Part shown: in pieces, positions 9,805 to 19,705 of the stretch | How the letters are laid out: each line of letters starts with the position of its first letter | Numbering within the stretch: position 1 is the first letter of the stretch | From: Cyclobacterium qasimii M12-11B | Lineage (GTDB): Bacteria; Bacteroidota; Bacteroidia; Cytophagales; Cyclobacteriaceae | DNA: 64,000 bases | Reading direction: 5' to 3' | Assembly (NCBI RefSeq): GCF_000427295.1 | Contig: NZ_ATNM01000191.1 | Span: forward strand, 62,001-126,000 | Program-made: the position numbers and the translations under genes | Notes under the pieces: model-generated | What the model was told of the DNA's origin: nothing | Databases searched by the model: none | Seen by the model: only the letters and a program-made list of their open reading frames with translations

Positions 9805-9826
9805 GGCTTCGGCTCCGCTCAGCCAC
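9805..9826 (-). repeat. REP-like repeat copy
   Basis: On the minus strand it reads GGCTGAGCGGAGCCGAAGCC, one base from the consensus. It is intergenic and about 90 bp from the previous copy in the same orientation. Confidence 0.8.
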
Positions 9827-10017
9827 CGTGCATGGGTTGCTTTATAATTTTATAGCTGTTGATTTCGGCTGCGCTACTCCACTGGGATGAAAAATTTACC
9901 AAATGAGAAAAAAATAACGGAAATGTAAGTAATGAAACTACAAAAAACTGGATCTTTTATAGTGAGTGTTTATAACCAACCAAACTAATTAGCGCCAGAT
10001 TACTTGGACATAAACGA

Positions 10018-11553
10018 TTATTTCAGGTTCTTTAGGCCTGTCTGAGCATTATTTCTTGCCTCATCCAATTTTCTCCGCATGTCGGCTAAAACTTCAGCAT
10101 ATTTACCTTCTCCTACCAGGTTTTCGAATTCTTCTGGATCATTGGCATGATCGTATAGTTCTTCGTTATTCCCCAAAGCAGCTTCTCCCCACCGGGTATA
10201 CCTCCACTTTTCATTTCGCAAACTTGCGCCATCATTGTAAATAGTATAAGCATGCCTTGCTTCAAGGGATGCATTATTTCCTTTAATCTGAGGCACCATG
10301 CTCTTTCCTTGAAGGATAGCCGGTTTTTCAGTAGAGAACCCAGCAAGGTCTACTAAAGTTGGATAAATATCCAGCAACTCAGTTATACCATCAGAACTGC
10401 TCCCATAGGCTTTTTCATATCCTTTACCAGGAACAGAAAAGATAACCGGAACCCTTATACTCCCCTCCCACAAGCTGGATTTTGACCAACATTCGTGTTC
10501 TCCCAAATTATAGCCATGGTCAGACATGAAAATAACAATGGTTTCATTTCTCAAATCCAGCCTATCCAAGGCATCCAATAACCTTCCAACCTGTTTGTCC
10601 ATGAAGTTGACACTGGCCATATAGGCACTTATTGTCTTTTGCTGTTGTAGCTTATCCATGCCAAAAATCTTTTCATTTTGTCTTTTCAAAGCCTGCAAGG
10701 GAACATTGTCTCCAATTTTAACCGCCGGCAATACCACCTCATTGACAGGATAAGGAACAAAACTACTTTCGGGAGCAATAAGTGGCACATGTGGTCTAAC
10801 AAATCCAACGGCTAGAAAAAAAGGTGCGTCTTTTTTAACCCTTTGTTTGTTGGTGCCACCTTGAGGAATTTTTCCCGCTCGGTTTTCCAAAACAGCAATG
10901 GCTTGACTGGCTGCCAAATAATCCGTCTGTGTTCCTTCCAGGCTATCGGGAATAATCATTTGAGCGAAATTAGAACCATAATGGAGGTTTTTGGGGGATA
11001 GCAGCTCCAACTTTCCTTGGCTCAAGGTTTCAGGTCCAAGTACATTGTAGGCATAATCCCAGGAATCAGGATCATCTCCCCCTACTGCACCTCTTTCTAT
11101 TCCACCGGGAACCCCCATATGAAAAATCTTTGAAATTCTGGCGGTATAATAACCCCTTTCTCTAAAAAACCCCGCCATAGAAGGATGATCGGCCAAAGCT
11201 GGTGTCTCCTTTCTATAGCTGCCCAATTGATCATTGTTTCGCAATACACCATTTGTTTCCGGATACAAGCCACTCATCAGAGAAGCCCTGGATGGACCAC
11301 ACAGTGGAAACTGACTATAAGTCCTGGAAAACCTTACTCCTTCGGAAGCAAGCCGATCAAGATGAGGCGTGTGGTAATCCGTGTCCATATAAGGACCTAT
11401 ATTGGTATTCAGGTCATCTGAAATGATCACCAATATATTGGGCTGCTGGGCCTTTGCGATAAAGGAAATAGGAAAGAAAAGTGCCAAAATTAAACCATGA
11501 AAAATTAGGCTAATAATGCTCTTTCTAATGTTAACTGAAATGTTATGGCTCAT
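10018..11553 (-). CDS. Sulfatase, iduronate-2-sulfatase-like
   Basis: The 511-residue protein has a signal peptide (LILALFFPISFIAKAQ). The alkaline-phosphatase-fold sulfatase signatures are ILVIISDDLN (metal Asp pair near residue 46), CGPSR at residue 85 (Cys converted to formylglycine), FLAVGFVRPHVPL, and MSDHGYNLGEHECWSKS (metal and substrate site). The CGPSR core together with the RPHVPL segment places it near iduronate-2-sulfatase-like proteins. It removes sulfate esters from an exported or periplasmic sulfated carbohydrate. It is followed on the same strand by its own gap of ~470 bp and preceded by the DUF1961 lipoprotein gene, possibly one unit (86 bp gap). Confidence 0.92.
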   Translation of the reverse strand: MSHNISVNIRKSIISLIFHGLILALFFPISFIAKAQQPNILVIISDDLNTNIGPYMDTDYHTPHLDRLASEGVRFSRTYSQFPLCGPSRASLMSGLYPETNGVLRNNDQLGSYRKETPALADHPSMAGFFRERGYYTARISKIFHMGVPGGIERGAVGGDDPDSWDYAYNVLGPETLSQGKLELLSPKNLHYGSNFAQMIIPDSLEGTQTDYLAASQAIAVLENRAGKIPQGGTNKQRVKKDAPFFLAVGFVRPHVPLIAPESSFVPYPVNEVVLPAVKIGDNVPLQALKRQNEKIFGMDKLQQQKTISAYMASVNFMDKQVGRLLDALDRLDLRNETIVIFMSDHGYNLGEHECWSKSSLWEGSIRVPVIFSVPGKGYEKAYGSSSDGITELLDIYPTLVDLAGFSTEKPAILQGKSMVPQIKGNNASLEARHAYTIYNDGASLRNEKWRYTRWGEAALGNNEELYDHANDPEEFENLVGEGKYAEVLADMRRKLDEARNNAQTGLKNLK

Positions 11554-11639
11554 TTTTATTTTTTTGGGCTTATCCAGAAATGGTCAAATTCGTGATGAAA
11601 TGACTTAAAATTTAGGCATACGTTTTTTTTTAAAAGCAC

Positions 11640-12434
11640 TTAATTAAGCTTCCAAACTTTAAAATTTTTATACCTGGCAGCTCGGGTATACATGTGACGT
11701 AAGCCAATTCTTCCAGAATCATTCAAAGGGAATAGGGATGCATCCCATTTGCAGATCAAATAATCAGAACTGTCATTTTTGTTTTGAATATGCATTTCAA
11801 TGAAATTATTGTATTTAATAACCTCAATATGATAGGTTACGTCAGGTTTAAACAATCCTGTATTAAAATAATCGTCGGGCACATCTGTTCCTTTCAGCCC
11901 GTCTTTGTTGGGATTGTAACGTCGTAATCGAATATAATCGTTTTCGCCTGAATATTCATTAGCACCAAAAGCGGCATAACTTATATGATAAGTATTCATG
12001 TTATCAAAATACGTACGCATCGATGGCACCTTGCGTTTATCATTCCAAAGCGAAATATCACTCGGATAATCAGCATCGCCTTTGCCTTCCCCATGAAAAT
12101 ACAGGATGTTAACACATCTAGTAGTGGTGTCTGTCCGGGTATAATCGTATTCAATGGAGATATTTCCTTCAAAAGTTTGCTTGGTCCATAGCACTGTATG
12201 GCTTGAATCATTTCCATGTTCAGGGCCAGCAATAAGCTCCATTCCCTCTTTGCTGTTTATTACTTTGGATTGTAGCCCATCCAACATCCATTTTTGCTGC
12301 CAATTTTCCGTTCCGGAATCTTCGAACAAAAGCGTAGATTTTTCCCAGGGCGTTTCTTGCGAATTTTTATTATTGCATCCTAGAATAAAAAGGGTCAAAA
12401 CAAAAATCAATAGATATGATTGCGTATTCTTCAT
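11640..12434 (-). CDS. DUF1961 family lipoprotein
   Basis: The 264-residue lipoprotein (LIFVLTLFILGCNN) is rich in beta strands, with conserved-looking segments WMLDGLQSKVINSKEGMEL, FEGNISIEYDYTRTDTTTRCVNILYFHGEG, and GRIGLRHMYTRAARYKNFKVW. These match DUF1961, a concanavalin-like jelly-roll family often encoded beside sulfatases and polysaccharide lyases. No catalytic residues are established for the family, and a glycan-binding or lyase-accessory role is an inference. Its stop is 86 bp upstream of the sulfatase start, and the deacylase gene ends 23 bp upstream, so co-transcription of all three is likely. Confidence 0.75.
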   Translation of the reverse strand: MKNTQSYLLIFVLTLFILGCNNKNSQETPWEKSTLLFEDSGTENWQQKWMLDGLQSKVINSKEGMELIAGPEHGNDSSHTVLWTKQTFEGNISIEYDYTRTDTTTRCVNILYFHGEGKGDADYPSDISLWNDKRKVPSMRTYFDNMNTYHISYAAFGANEYSGENDYIRLRRYNPNKDGLKGTDVPDDYFNTGLFKPDVTYHIEVIKYNNFIEMHIQNKNDSSDYLICKWDASLFPLNDSGRIGLRHMYTRAARYKNFKVWKLN

Positions 12435-12457
12435 TTTTTAGCTTTTGTTCTATGACA

Positions 12458-14136
12458 CTATTTCATTGCCTTGTATCCCGGACCTTTTACTACCTGTCCT
12501 GGTAATGCCCCTGTATGTTCACCATTGTTGAGAACCTGCGTTCCATTGACAATAACGTGGACCATTCCTGTTGAATATTGCATTGGATTGTCGTAAGTGG
12601 CATGGTCCTGAATTTTCTTCGGATCAAAAATAGCCAAATCCGCATAAAAGCCTTCCTTGATTGCTCCACGCTTTTGGATTTTCAAATTTGTGGCCGGTAA
12701 GGTAGTGAGTTTGTACACTGCTTCCTCTAGAGATATCACTTTTTCATCACGGACATATTTGCCTAGAAGTCGTGCAAAATTACCATAAGCCCTGGGGTGG
12801 CTTCTTGATTTAAGAAAAACCCCTTCAGGAGCATAAGAGGCGGCATCGGAGCCAAAACTCATATAAGGCAATGCAATTTGTTTTTTACATTTTCTTCAGA
12901 CATCATGAAATATACTGTCCCAACTCTACTGCCATCCTGAATGACCAGGTCCATGGCGGTTTCTACTGGAGAGGTATCGCGCATTTTTGCCACTTCTGCC
13001 AGTGACTTTCCAGTCAAATACTTTAAGCTATCGTTCTTAAAACCTATCAGAAGCATGTCCTCATAAGATTCAACCCCCATCATCAAACTTTCCCATTCAT
13101 TGGTAGGCGTAACCATTTCTTCTTTTAGTCGTTCTCTAACTTTCGGGTCTTGTAATCTTTCTGCCCATTTCTCATAGCCTCCCTCCTGCACCCAAGGTGG
13201 CATAGCTGCATCCAGCCCAGTAGCTCCAGCTGTGTAGGTGTACATATCCGTTGTGATAGCAAGTCCAGCTTCTCTTGCTGAATCAATTTTGGAAACCACG
13301 GCGTCAAATTTATTCCAATTATTTTTTCCAGCCATCTTTAAGTGATAGACCTCTGCCCGAATATTGGCTTCATCAGCAATTTGAATCAATTCATTGAGGC
13401 TTTCCAAGAGTTGATTCCCTTCACTTCGGAGATGTGAGATGTACATGCCGTCGTATTGGGAAGCCACCTCACAGAGCGCTATTAATTCTTCAGTACTGGA
13501 ATAAAAGGCCGGTGCATAAATGAGTGATGAACCAATGCCTAGTGCACCTTCTTCCATCCCCTTTTTAACCATGGCCTTCATGGCATCTAGTTCCTCTGTG
13601 GTTGGCGCTCGATTTTCATAACCTACAGTATGTATTCTTAATGTTGTCGCACCTAAAAACGAGGCCACATTTGTTGATATACCTTTTTCAACGATAAAGT
13701 CGAGGTACTCACTAAGAGAAGTCCAGCTAATAGGGTATTTAATATCGCCCTGCATTTCCTGTTCATCCTTTTTCATTTCCTCATTCCATGGACCCATAGA
13801 ACTGCCTTCGCCAAAAACCTCCAGGGTCACGCCTTGTCTAATGTCACTTTGCGATTTCCCGTCTTCAATCAAGGCATCAACGGCCCAACTAAGCATATTG
13901 ATAAATCCAGGAGCTACTGCCAGGCCTGTAGCATCAATTTCTAATTCACCTTTGGCTCCAGATAAATTTCCAATCGCCGAAATAGTGTCTGCTCTAATGC
14001 CAATATCACCTGTATAGGATGTTTCGTCGGAGCCATCCACTATTTCACCATTTTTGATTAGCACATCGAAGGATTCGGTAGGTGTACAGCCATTAAAAAG
14101 GAGGACACTTAATAAAATTTGAAGGAGCGGTTTCAT
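12458..14136 (-). pseudogene. N-acyl-D-amino-acid deacylase-like amidohydrolase, split by an A6 frameshift
   Basis: The first frame (14136 to 12859) carries a lipoprotein signal (LLSVLLFNGC) and the amidohydrolase barrel (ADTISAIGNLSG, YISHLRSEGNQ, AEVYHLKMAGK). The second frame continues LPYMSFGSDAASYAPEG to 12458. One missing A (A6 at 12881-12886, seven needed) breaks the frame, and repair gives 559 residues, normal for the family. Known D-aminoacylases bind zinc through a Cys, two His and an Asp. Here the two His (SHLRSEG, YHLKMAG) and the Asp (FGSDAAS) remain, but the usual HxH is replaced by NMLSW and the Cys position reads VFGEG. It may act on D-amino-acid or other amide substrates, and the specificity is open. 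Confidence 0.8.
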
Positions 14137-14361
14137 ATGCTTGCTTTTAAATAACTGATAACTAGCGCTAATTGCTACTTCTAAATATAAGGAAAATAAT
14201 AAATCTAAACCTATCCTGCTTTTTCTTCAGGGGAAGTGATTTCATTTCATGATAAAAGGCCATTTGCCTATTACGGAATAAAGTAATCACATTATTCGGC
14301 CTTTGTTGGCTAAATAAACTTTTGAAGTTTAACCCTCCCTGTAAACATGGATCCTTTTGCC

Positions 14362-16542
14362 TTATCTACTGCCTGGGTGATAGGTTTCTTCAGCCCTTTT
14401 TTCCACATCTTCCCGGTAATAAGCAACCTCTTTGAAAGCACCATTGGCATACATTTCCGCCTGATCGTCAAAATGAAGAGATTGCGGGTTTCCGCTTTGA
14501 CCTCCCGCCAATAAACTTTTTGCCCTTACCTTGTCTCCAAATTCAACTGCTGCAACAAAGCTGTTACCAGAAGATCCATAAAGTTTTTTCGTGTTTTCCT
14601 TTGCTGAGGCACCAAAAGAAGCCAATGCTCCCCAACGACCAGAGGCCAACCCTATAGGAAGACTGGCTTTATTGTCATCATAAGGCAAATCAATGGCTCC
14701 ACTCAAGCGCTGAAAACGGTTGACTTCTCCCCAAGGAATGTTCCAGGCCCCAAAGTCTTCTTCAAGCTTAACAATTGCAGCTTCCATGGCTGATACCACT
14801 TCACTAGCATCATATTCCAGGGTTTTACCATTCTCTTGATTAAAGGGAATCAAGGCATCTGAGCTCCCTATGCTTTTGTTAAAGGACATGCCGAAAAAAT
14901 GAGCCAGGGTCATGGCTACAGACTCCTCTCCGGTCTGGTAGTCCCAATCCCTAAAAACGGCAATGGCCGCTGTTAAATTTTCACTTGGGTCTTCCTCCTT
15001 TTCATAAGCCTTCAAGAGGATAGGAATCAAACGCTCAAAAGCAGGCAAATAAGGGTCATATCCCAAGGTTATCAATTCCTCCAAGGTTAAATTCTCAACC
15101 TCCGAAAGCAGATCCACGGCATGAATTCCGCGATAGTTTTCAGCATCTGGCGCCATGTAATAGGGATAATCTTCTTTTTTGGGACTGTAAGGGCCTGCTG
15201 CTGTAAAAGGCGTTGAATTGCAGTTTTGAATCCAGCCGGAAGCAGGGTTCAGCACAACGATACTTTCGTCTACTTCATGCAAACCTTGCCAGTCGGTAGC
15301 GGGATCGCTGCCATCAACAGGCCTGGAAAAATCAAAAGAAGGGTCTCTTTTGGGAATGAAATTTCCATGGAAATAGGCAATATTTCCTGAAGCATCTGCA
15401 AAAACAGTATTGTTGGAAGAATTGGTTCGAATGTCCATCATTTCCCTGAAAGCAGTGTAATCGCTTAATTTGGTTCGGGTAAAACTTTGAATCAAGGCAT
15501 TGACAGGGTCCCAATTGATTTTAGTAGCTACCCACTTGTCGTCCAATTGATGGGTGACCGGTCCATGATGGGTTCTGTAAATGGTAAATGTTTTTTCTTG
15601 TAAACCTTCTGGACTCGTAAATTTTAAGGTAAGTGGGATTTCTTCTACAGCCCTCCATTCGTCTCCATAGGCATACTCCATACCATCTCCGACTTCTCGC
15701 ACCTCTTCCATATACTCATCCATAAAATCCAGATGGGTAGAAGTGTGCATCCAGCCAGTTTTTTCATTGAAACCCTGATAGACAAAAAACTGACCCCAAG
15801 TAACAGCACCATAAGCATTCAGCCCTTCTTCACTAACCACATGAATTTCAGGTCGAAAATAGAAAGAAGTATGCGGATTGATCAGCAGAAGTGCATTTTC
15901 CGAAGCACTCAATTCAGGAGCAATGGCTATTCCATTCGATCCTTTAGGTTCATCATAGGGATCGGGATGAACCAAGCCATCCCCAAATTCCGAATAGGCA
16001 AGTCCTTTTTGCTCCTCGTAAAAGCTCCTGATCCGTTCCGTAGAAATTCTCTCAATATCTCCTCCTATAGATCCCTCACTAAAATACATCGGGAACCAAG
16101 GCTCGTAATGGGTCAATACTTTGGGTTTTACTTCCGGGTGACTGTATAAATAATAGTTAACCCCATCTGCAAATCCTTTACATAGCAACTGCAACCAACG
16201 TGGAGCTGCCTCGTAAGCAGCCTTTGCTTCTGCTTCAGTCATGTACAAGTTCGCTCTAAGATCGCTGTACAAGGCCTCCTCACCATCCAATTCAGCAAGC
16301 CGCCCTGTTGCCCATATATAGTTCTTTTCCACCCGTCGAAAATCATCTTCACACTGGGCATAAAGCATCCCAAAAACGGCATCAGCATCTGTTTTGGCAT
16401 AAATATGGGGGATCCCATAATCATCCCTGATAATGGTCACTTGTTTCGCACGGGTTTCCCAACTCCTTACCTCATCGTCTACTGGTTCCTTACATGCCCA
16501 AACAAAAAGTAACAAAAAAGGCATTAAATAACGGTTTTTCAT
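14362..16542 (-). CDS. Penicillin-acylase family Ntn hydrolase (lipoprotein precursor)
   Basis: From the ATG at 16542 the protein has 726 residues. An upstream frame extension to 16611 is not supported, because 16542 begins a lipoprotein signal (MPFLLLFVWAC). The family marks are VTIIRDDYGIPHIYAKT near residue 35, the self-cleavage site G-SNGIAIAPE with Ser at about residue 202 as the N-terminal nucleophile of the beta chain, and the pairs NPHTSFYFRPE and NNTVFADASGNIAYFHGN. The precursor is cut into alpha and beta chains in the periplasm and hydrolyses an acyl amide, for example acyl-homoserine lactones, aculeacin-like or beta-lactam side chains. It neighbours another amide hydrolase, but the gap of 225 bp makes a shared operon uncertain. 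Confidence 0.88.
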   Translation of the reverse strand: MKNRYLMPFLLLFVWACKEPVDDEVRSWETRAKQVTIIRDDYGIPHIYAKTDADAVFGMLYAQCEDDFRRVEKNYIWATGRLAELDGEEALYSDLRANLYMTEAEAKAAYEAAPRWLQLLCKGFADGVNYYLYSHPEVKPKVLTHYEPWFPMYFSEGSIGGDIERISTERIRSFYEEQKGLAYSEFGDGLVHPDPYDEPKGSNGIAIAPELSASENALLLINPHTSFYFRPEIHVVSEEGLNAYGAVTWGQFFVYQGFNEKTGWMHTSTHLDFMDEYMEEVREVGDGMEYAYGDEWRAVEEIPLTLKFTSPEGLQEKTFTIYRTHHGPVTHQLDDKWVATKINWDPVNALIQSFTRTKLSDYTAFREMMDIRTNSSNNTVFADASGNIAYFHGNFIPKRDPSFDFSRPVDGSDPATDWQGLHEVDESIVVLNPASGWIQNCNSTPFTAAGPYSPKKEDYPYYMAPDAENYRGIHAVDLLSEVENLTLEELITLGYDPYLPAFERLIPILLKAYEKEEDPSENLTAAIAVFRDWDYQTGEESVAMTLAHFFGMSFNKSIGSSDALIPFNQENGKTLEYDASEVVSAMEAAIVKLEEDFGAWNIPWGEVNRFQRLSGAIDLPYDDNKASLPIGLASGRWGALASFGASAKENTKKLYGSSGNSFVAAVEFGDKVRAKSLLAGGQSGNPQSLHFDDQAEMYANGAFKEVAYYREDVEKRAEETYHPGSR

Positions 16543-17289
16543 GCTTGGTGGTTTATAGTGAAGAAAAATCCCAGTTGGCTCACCCTTGGGTTTTAAAATA
16601 TGGCTACCCAAAAGGAATTGCTTGTATACTTAATATTAATCAAAATTGCGTTTGCACACAAAAATTTTAACCGCAGACTATACAGATTTGGTTTTCATAA
16701 GGCGCCACAGGCTGATCAGGGTCAAGTAAATAAATACAATGATTAGCCTAGCTACTTTCAATTAATTTTATCGCGGCTTAATAATTCCAGTTTAAAAGAT
16801 TTTTTCACCAATTTGTCATTCTCAATGAGTAAGTGACCGTATCTATTTATACTATTAACCTCTATGAATTTTTGATGCAAAATTAGGGACTAATTGTAAA
16901 TGGAGCCTTAGTGTTTTGTAAAATGCATCGCTCCCATTGCTTTGTTAATTCTTAAAAATTTAATAAGAGATTTTATTTTAACCTCCTCATTTTCTTTATT
17001 TTGAACCTATCATAACAAACCTTCTGTTTCTTCCTGAATTATCTTAAAGCGAAGGTCCTAGCTCACGATGGAGACCTTAATAAAAAATGCCTTTCAAAAA
17101 AATACTTATAGATTGACGGTTGCAGAAAATACAGTATTTAGGGCAATGCTGTAGAATGCGCAGTATCGAATTCGTAACTGAGTGGTGCCAAAGTATACAG
17201 AATGTACTTGTAACAATTAAACCTAGAGAAGGCTTAATGTTATCAAACTGGTTGCGGATCGGAAGCCTAACTAAGGAAACAATTGCGGT
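16543..17289. other. Long intergenic region with no supported gene
   Basis: The ~750-bp AT-rich gap lies between the acylase start and the DUF1080 stop, both on the minus strand. The only open frame (17120-17311, plus) is short, runs into the end of the DUF1080 gene and shows no protein-like composition. The promoter of the acylase gene should lie near 16543-16800. I see no convincing repeat or RNA. Confidence 0.5.
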
Positions 17290-18003
17290 TTATTGGTTTC
17301 CGCCCAGGTAAGGACTTCCATTTGATTTTACCAATGCTTCCATTAGTTCTGACTCGCTATATTCGCCTATTTCAATTTCCGGATTATGTATTAGTTTTAT
17401 GGATTTGTATTTTACAAGTTGTGATGGCCCGGCGTGTACTTGTAATGCTATAAATCCGTCTAATTCTCCGTTGGGCTCTTGGTAGGCTACAGATAGGGTA
17501 CCATTTATGGCTGTCCATATATTATTACCTACAGCGAGAATTTCATAAGAATTCCATTCATTCTTTTTAACTGCTGCTTCTCCTTTTCCTTCCCAGTGTA
17601 ATTTTTCTCTACCACTTTCATGGTACAATCTCCCCCACACCCCTTCACCGATATCTGCTTGATACCCTAATGCTTCCTCGCCCATCTTTTGTGAACGAAA
17701 TTGAATGCCTGCATTGGTGGTATTAGGAACCATTTTCACTAGAACTTTCAAATAAAAATCCTTCACTTTTTCTTCGTGCCATAGGAATTGATTATTGACT
17801 ATTGAGTCTTTACCTTCCCCACCAACTATAGCACTATCCGAAACAGACCAATAACTCATGTCAGAAGAACTCCAACCGCTTAGGTCATGTCCATTAAACA
17901 CGCTTACTACCCTCTGAGGATTATTTTGTGAACAAGAATTTAATACAAGTACAAATAGAAGAATGACTATTGGACTAAAAAAGCACTTTTTTAATAATTC
18001 CAT
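17290..18003 (-). CDS. DUF1080 (3-keto-disaccharide hydrolase-like) lipoprotein
   Basis: The 237-residue protein has a lipoprotein signal (ILLFVLVLNSCSQ). The jelly-roll DUF1080 marks are VFNGHDLSGWSS near residue 35, SDSAIVGGEG, FYLKVLVKMVPNTTNAGIQFRS, and GFIALQVHAGPSQLVKYKSIKL at the end. PF06439 includes proteins shown to hydrolyse 3-keto-glycosides and many binding proteins of unknown role. It is periplasmic or surface-anchored. This copy carries a complete single domain. It is isolated by gaps of more than 300 bp on both sides. Confidence 0.85.
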   Translation of the reverse strand: MELLKKCFFSPIVILLFVLVLNSCSQNNPQRVVSVFNGHDLSGWSSSDMSYWSVSDSAIVGGEGKDSIVNNQFLWHEEKVKDFYLKVLVKMVPNTTNAGIQFRSQKMGEEALGYQADIGEGVWGRLYHESGREKLHWEGKGEAAVKKNEWNSYEILAVGNNIWTAINGTLSVAYQEPNGELDGFIALQVHAGPSQLVKYKSIKLIHNPEIEIGEYSESELMEALVKSNGSPYLGGNQ

Positions 18004-18155
18004 ATCAATGATTTGTTAAAATCCATTATTTCGGAATATACATAAAACAATTCAATAAAACATGAACAAAATTAGCTGATCATGCTCAAAAAAATAAGCG
18101 CAATTTACTGAGTGAAGTCAACTGGAATCGGAAGGTAATTGAACAAAGCCAAATG

Positions 18156-18177
18156 GTGGCTTAGTGGAGTCGAAGCC
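18156..18177 (+). repeat. REP-like repeat copy (two mismatches)
   Basis: It reads GGCTTAGTGGAGTCGAAGCC after GT, two changes from the consensus, in the gap between the DUF1080 gene and the endonuclease-like gene. Confidence 0.7.
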
Positions 18178-18245
18178 CAAGTCACACCTAAACCAGAAAT
18201 CCAATATGGCGTTCCTAGTTACTATTCTCAAAAAAATAGTCAATG

Positions 18246-18296
18246 GAAAAACAAAAAAGTTGGTATTGTTGCTAAAAAAGGCAACAATACCAACTT
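18246..18296 (-). terminator. Rho-independent terminator of the endonuclease/phosphatase gene
   Basis: The arms at 18257-18272 and 18281-18296 form a perfect 16-bp stem with an 8-nt loop. On the minus strand the stem is followed by a T-rich tract (CTTTTTTGTTTTTCC), about 65 bp after the stop at 18361. This is a textbook intrinsic terminator. Confidence 0.88.
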
Positions 18297-18360
18297 GCAT
18301 TAACTTCATCTCTTAATCTTCCAAAGTATTAAAACTCGGAATAATCCTTTCTAATTTTTA

Positions 18361-19251
18361 CTATTTGATTAATTTAACCTTTGCCACTATTGGCCAATGG
18401 TCTGAAATAAATAGGTCCCCTTCAACAACCTTGTCCACTTGATGGGATTCTACTTCAAAATAATCGTTTACAAAAATATAGTCAATTGCATAGCCCTCCT
18501 TACTTTCCCAATCAGGCCTGAAACCGGTACTGGTTAACCCAGGTTCCGCAACAGGAGACTTAGAAATATAGGCCGAGTTCTCTAAGGAACTGAATTCTTT
18601 AAAGCTTTTTATTAAGTTTTCGTACAATGCATTACCCAAACTAGGGTGGTCTTTTCTAATATTAAAATCACCTGTTGCGACAACTGGAGCATCTCCGGCA
18701 ATTTCCGAAATTTTCTTTGCCATTAATTCTGCACTTTTCATTCGGGCTTCCACACCTCTATGATCAAAATGGGTATTAAATGCATAAAATTTTTGTCCAG
18801 AAATTATGTCTTCAAATTGAGCCCAGGTAACTATTCTGGTAAGTGATGCATCCCAACTTTTACTACCAGGAATATCTGGGGTTTCTGATAACCAAAATTG
18901 AGAATGGTCGATTAGCTTAAACTTATTTTTATTATAAAATATGGGCGCATATTCTCCAGCGGTTTTATTGTCATTCCTTCCTGTACCTACAAAGGCATAA
19001 TCAGAAAGCATTTCTTGAAGATCAAGTGTTTGGCTGTGAAGAACTTCTTGCATCCCTATTATGTCGGGTTTTTCTGAGGTTAAGTAAGATTTAACAATAG
19101 GGATTCGAGCTTGCCACCTATTGATTCCATCTTCAGGGTTATCATACCGGATATTGAAAGAAACAATTTTCATCGATAGCTCCTTAGAACTACAGGACAA
19201 AATAAAAACAATCGGCAAAAGCAACAATAAGGTTTTCAATAGGTTTTTCAT
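18361..19251 (-). CDS. Endonuclease/exonuclease/phosphatase family lipoprotein
   Basis: The 296-residue protein starts with a lipoprotein signal (LLLLPIVFILSCSS). The family motifs appear in order: VSFNIRYDN near residue 31, IIGMQEVL (metal Glu), FNTHFDHRG, ATGDFNIRKD (catalytic Asp-Asn), and FISDHWPIVAKV at the end (Asp-His pair). Exported members of this fold act as phosphodiesterases or phosphatases on nucleic acids, phospho-sugars or phospholipids. The true substrate is not evident. It is a single gene closed by a strong terminator. Confidence 0.88.
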   Translation of the reverse strand: MKNLLKTLLLLLPIVFILSCSSKELSMKIVSFNIRYDNPEDGINRWQARIPIVKSYLTSEKPDIIGMQEVLHSQTLDLQEMLSDYAFVGTGRNDNKTAGEYAPIFYNKNKFKLIDHSQFWLSETPDIPGSKSWDASLTRIVTWAQFEDIISGQKFYAFNTHFDHRGVEARMKSAELMAKKISEIAGDAPVVATGDFNIRKDHPSLGNALYENLIKSFKEFSSLENSAYISKSPVAEPGLTSTGFRPDWESKEGYAIDYIFVNDYFEVESHQVDKVVEGDLFISDHWPIVAKVKLIK

Positions 19252-19705
19252 TGGTGTTTATTAATTACATTCAAAGTAACAGTAAATTTCTAATTGGATA
19301 ATAAGGGGAATGATTACATTTTTAAAATTAAAAATAAGTAGAGGTAAAATAACTACAGTAATGTTTTAAATTGGGCTATGCATATTTAAACAAATCGATA
19401 ATATCCTTTATCAATACTAAATCATCCATGCATTGGGGTTCTGATTTTATTCTTTAAAGTTACAGAACTAAAATTAATTCAGCATTAAATTAATATTATG
19501 TAAAAACATCCTATAATAATAGCTGGTTTATCGGCTGAAATAAAGCAATTGTTGTCAGTCATTTCTTAATGAAACTGGGCATATAATATTCGTTAGCAAA
19601 AGCTAAATTACCCTAGTGAAAACATACTAATTTTAATCGTTTACACCTGAGTAATGGCATAAATCCACAATTATAGCCAATTGTTAATAGCTCTGTTCAA
19701 TGCAA
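19252..19705. other. AT-rich intergenic region, nothing recognised
   Basis: The 454-bp gap lies between a ceramidase-like gene and the endonuclease-like gene, both minus. It should hold the promoter of the latter. I found no ORF, strong hairpin or repeat. Confidence 0.45.

Larger units (their letters stand above)
9544..10017. other. Intergenic region with two REP-like repeats
   Basis: This 474-bp gap lies between the sulfatase stop and the YceI start. It holds two good minus-oriented REP-like repeats (9696-9717 and 9805-9826) and a degenerate third motif near 9861-9882. I see no coding sequence in it. Confidence 0.6.

Noticed and set aside
17120-17311. Plus-strand frame of 63 codons
   Set aside because: It runs into the end of the DUF1080 gene on the other strand, and has no family resemblance or ribosome binding site.
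18118-18309. Minus-strand frame of 63 codons
   Set aside because: It overlaps a REP-like repeat and the terminator hairpin, so it is non-coding.
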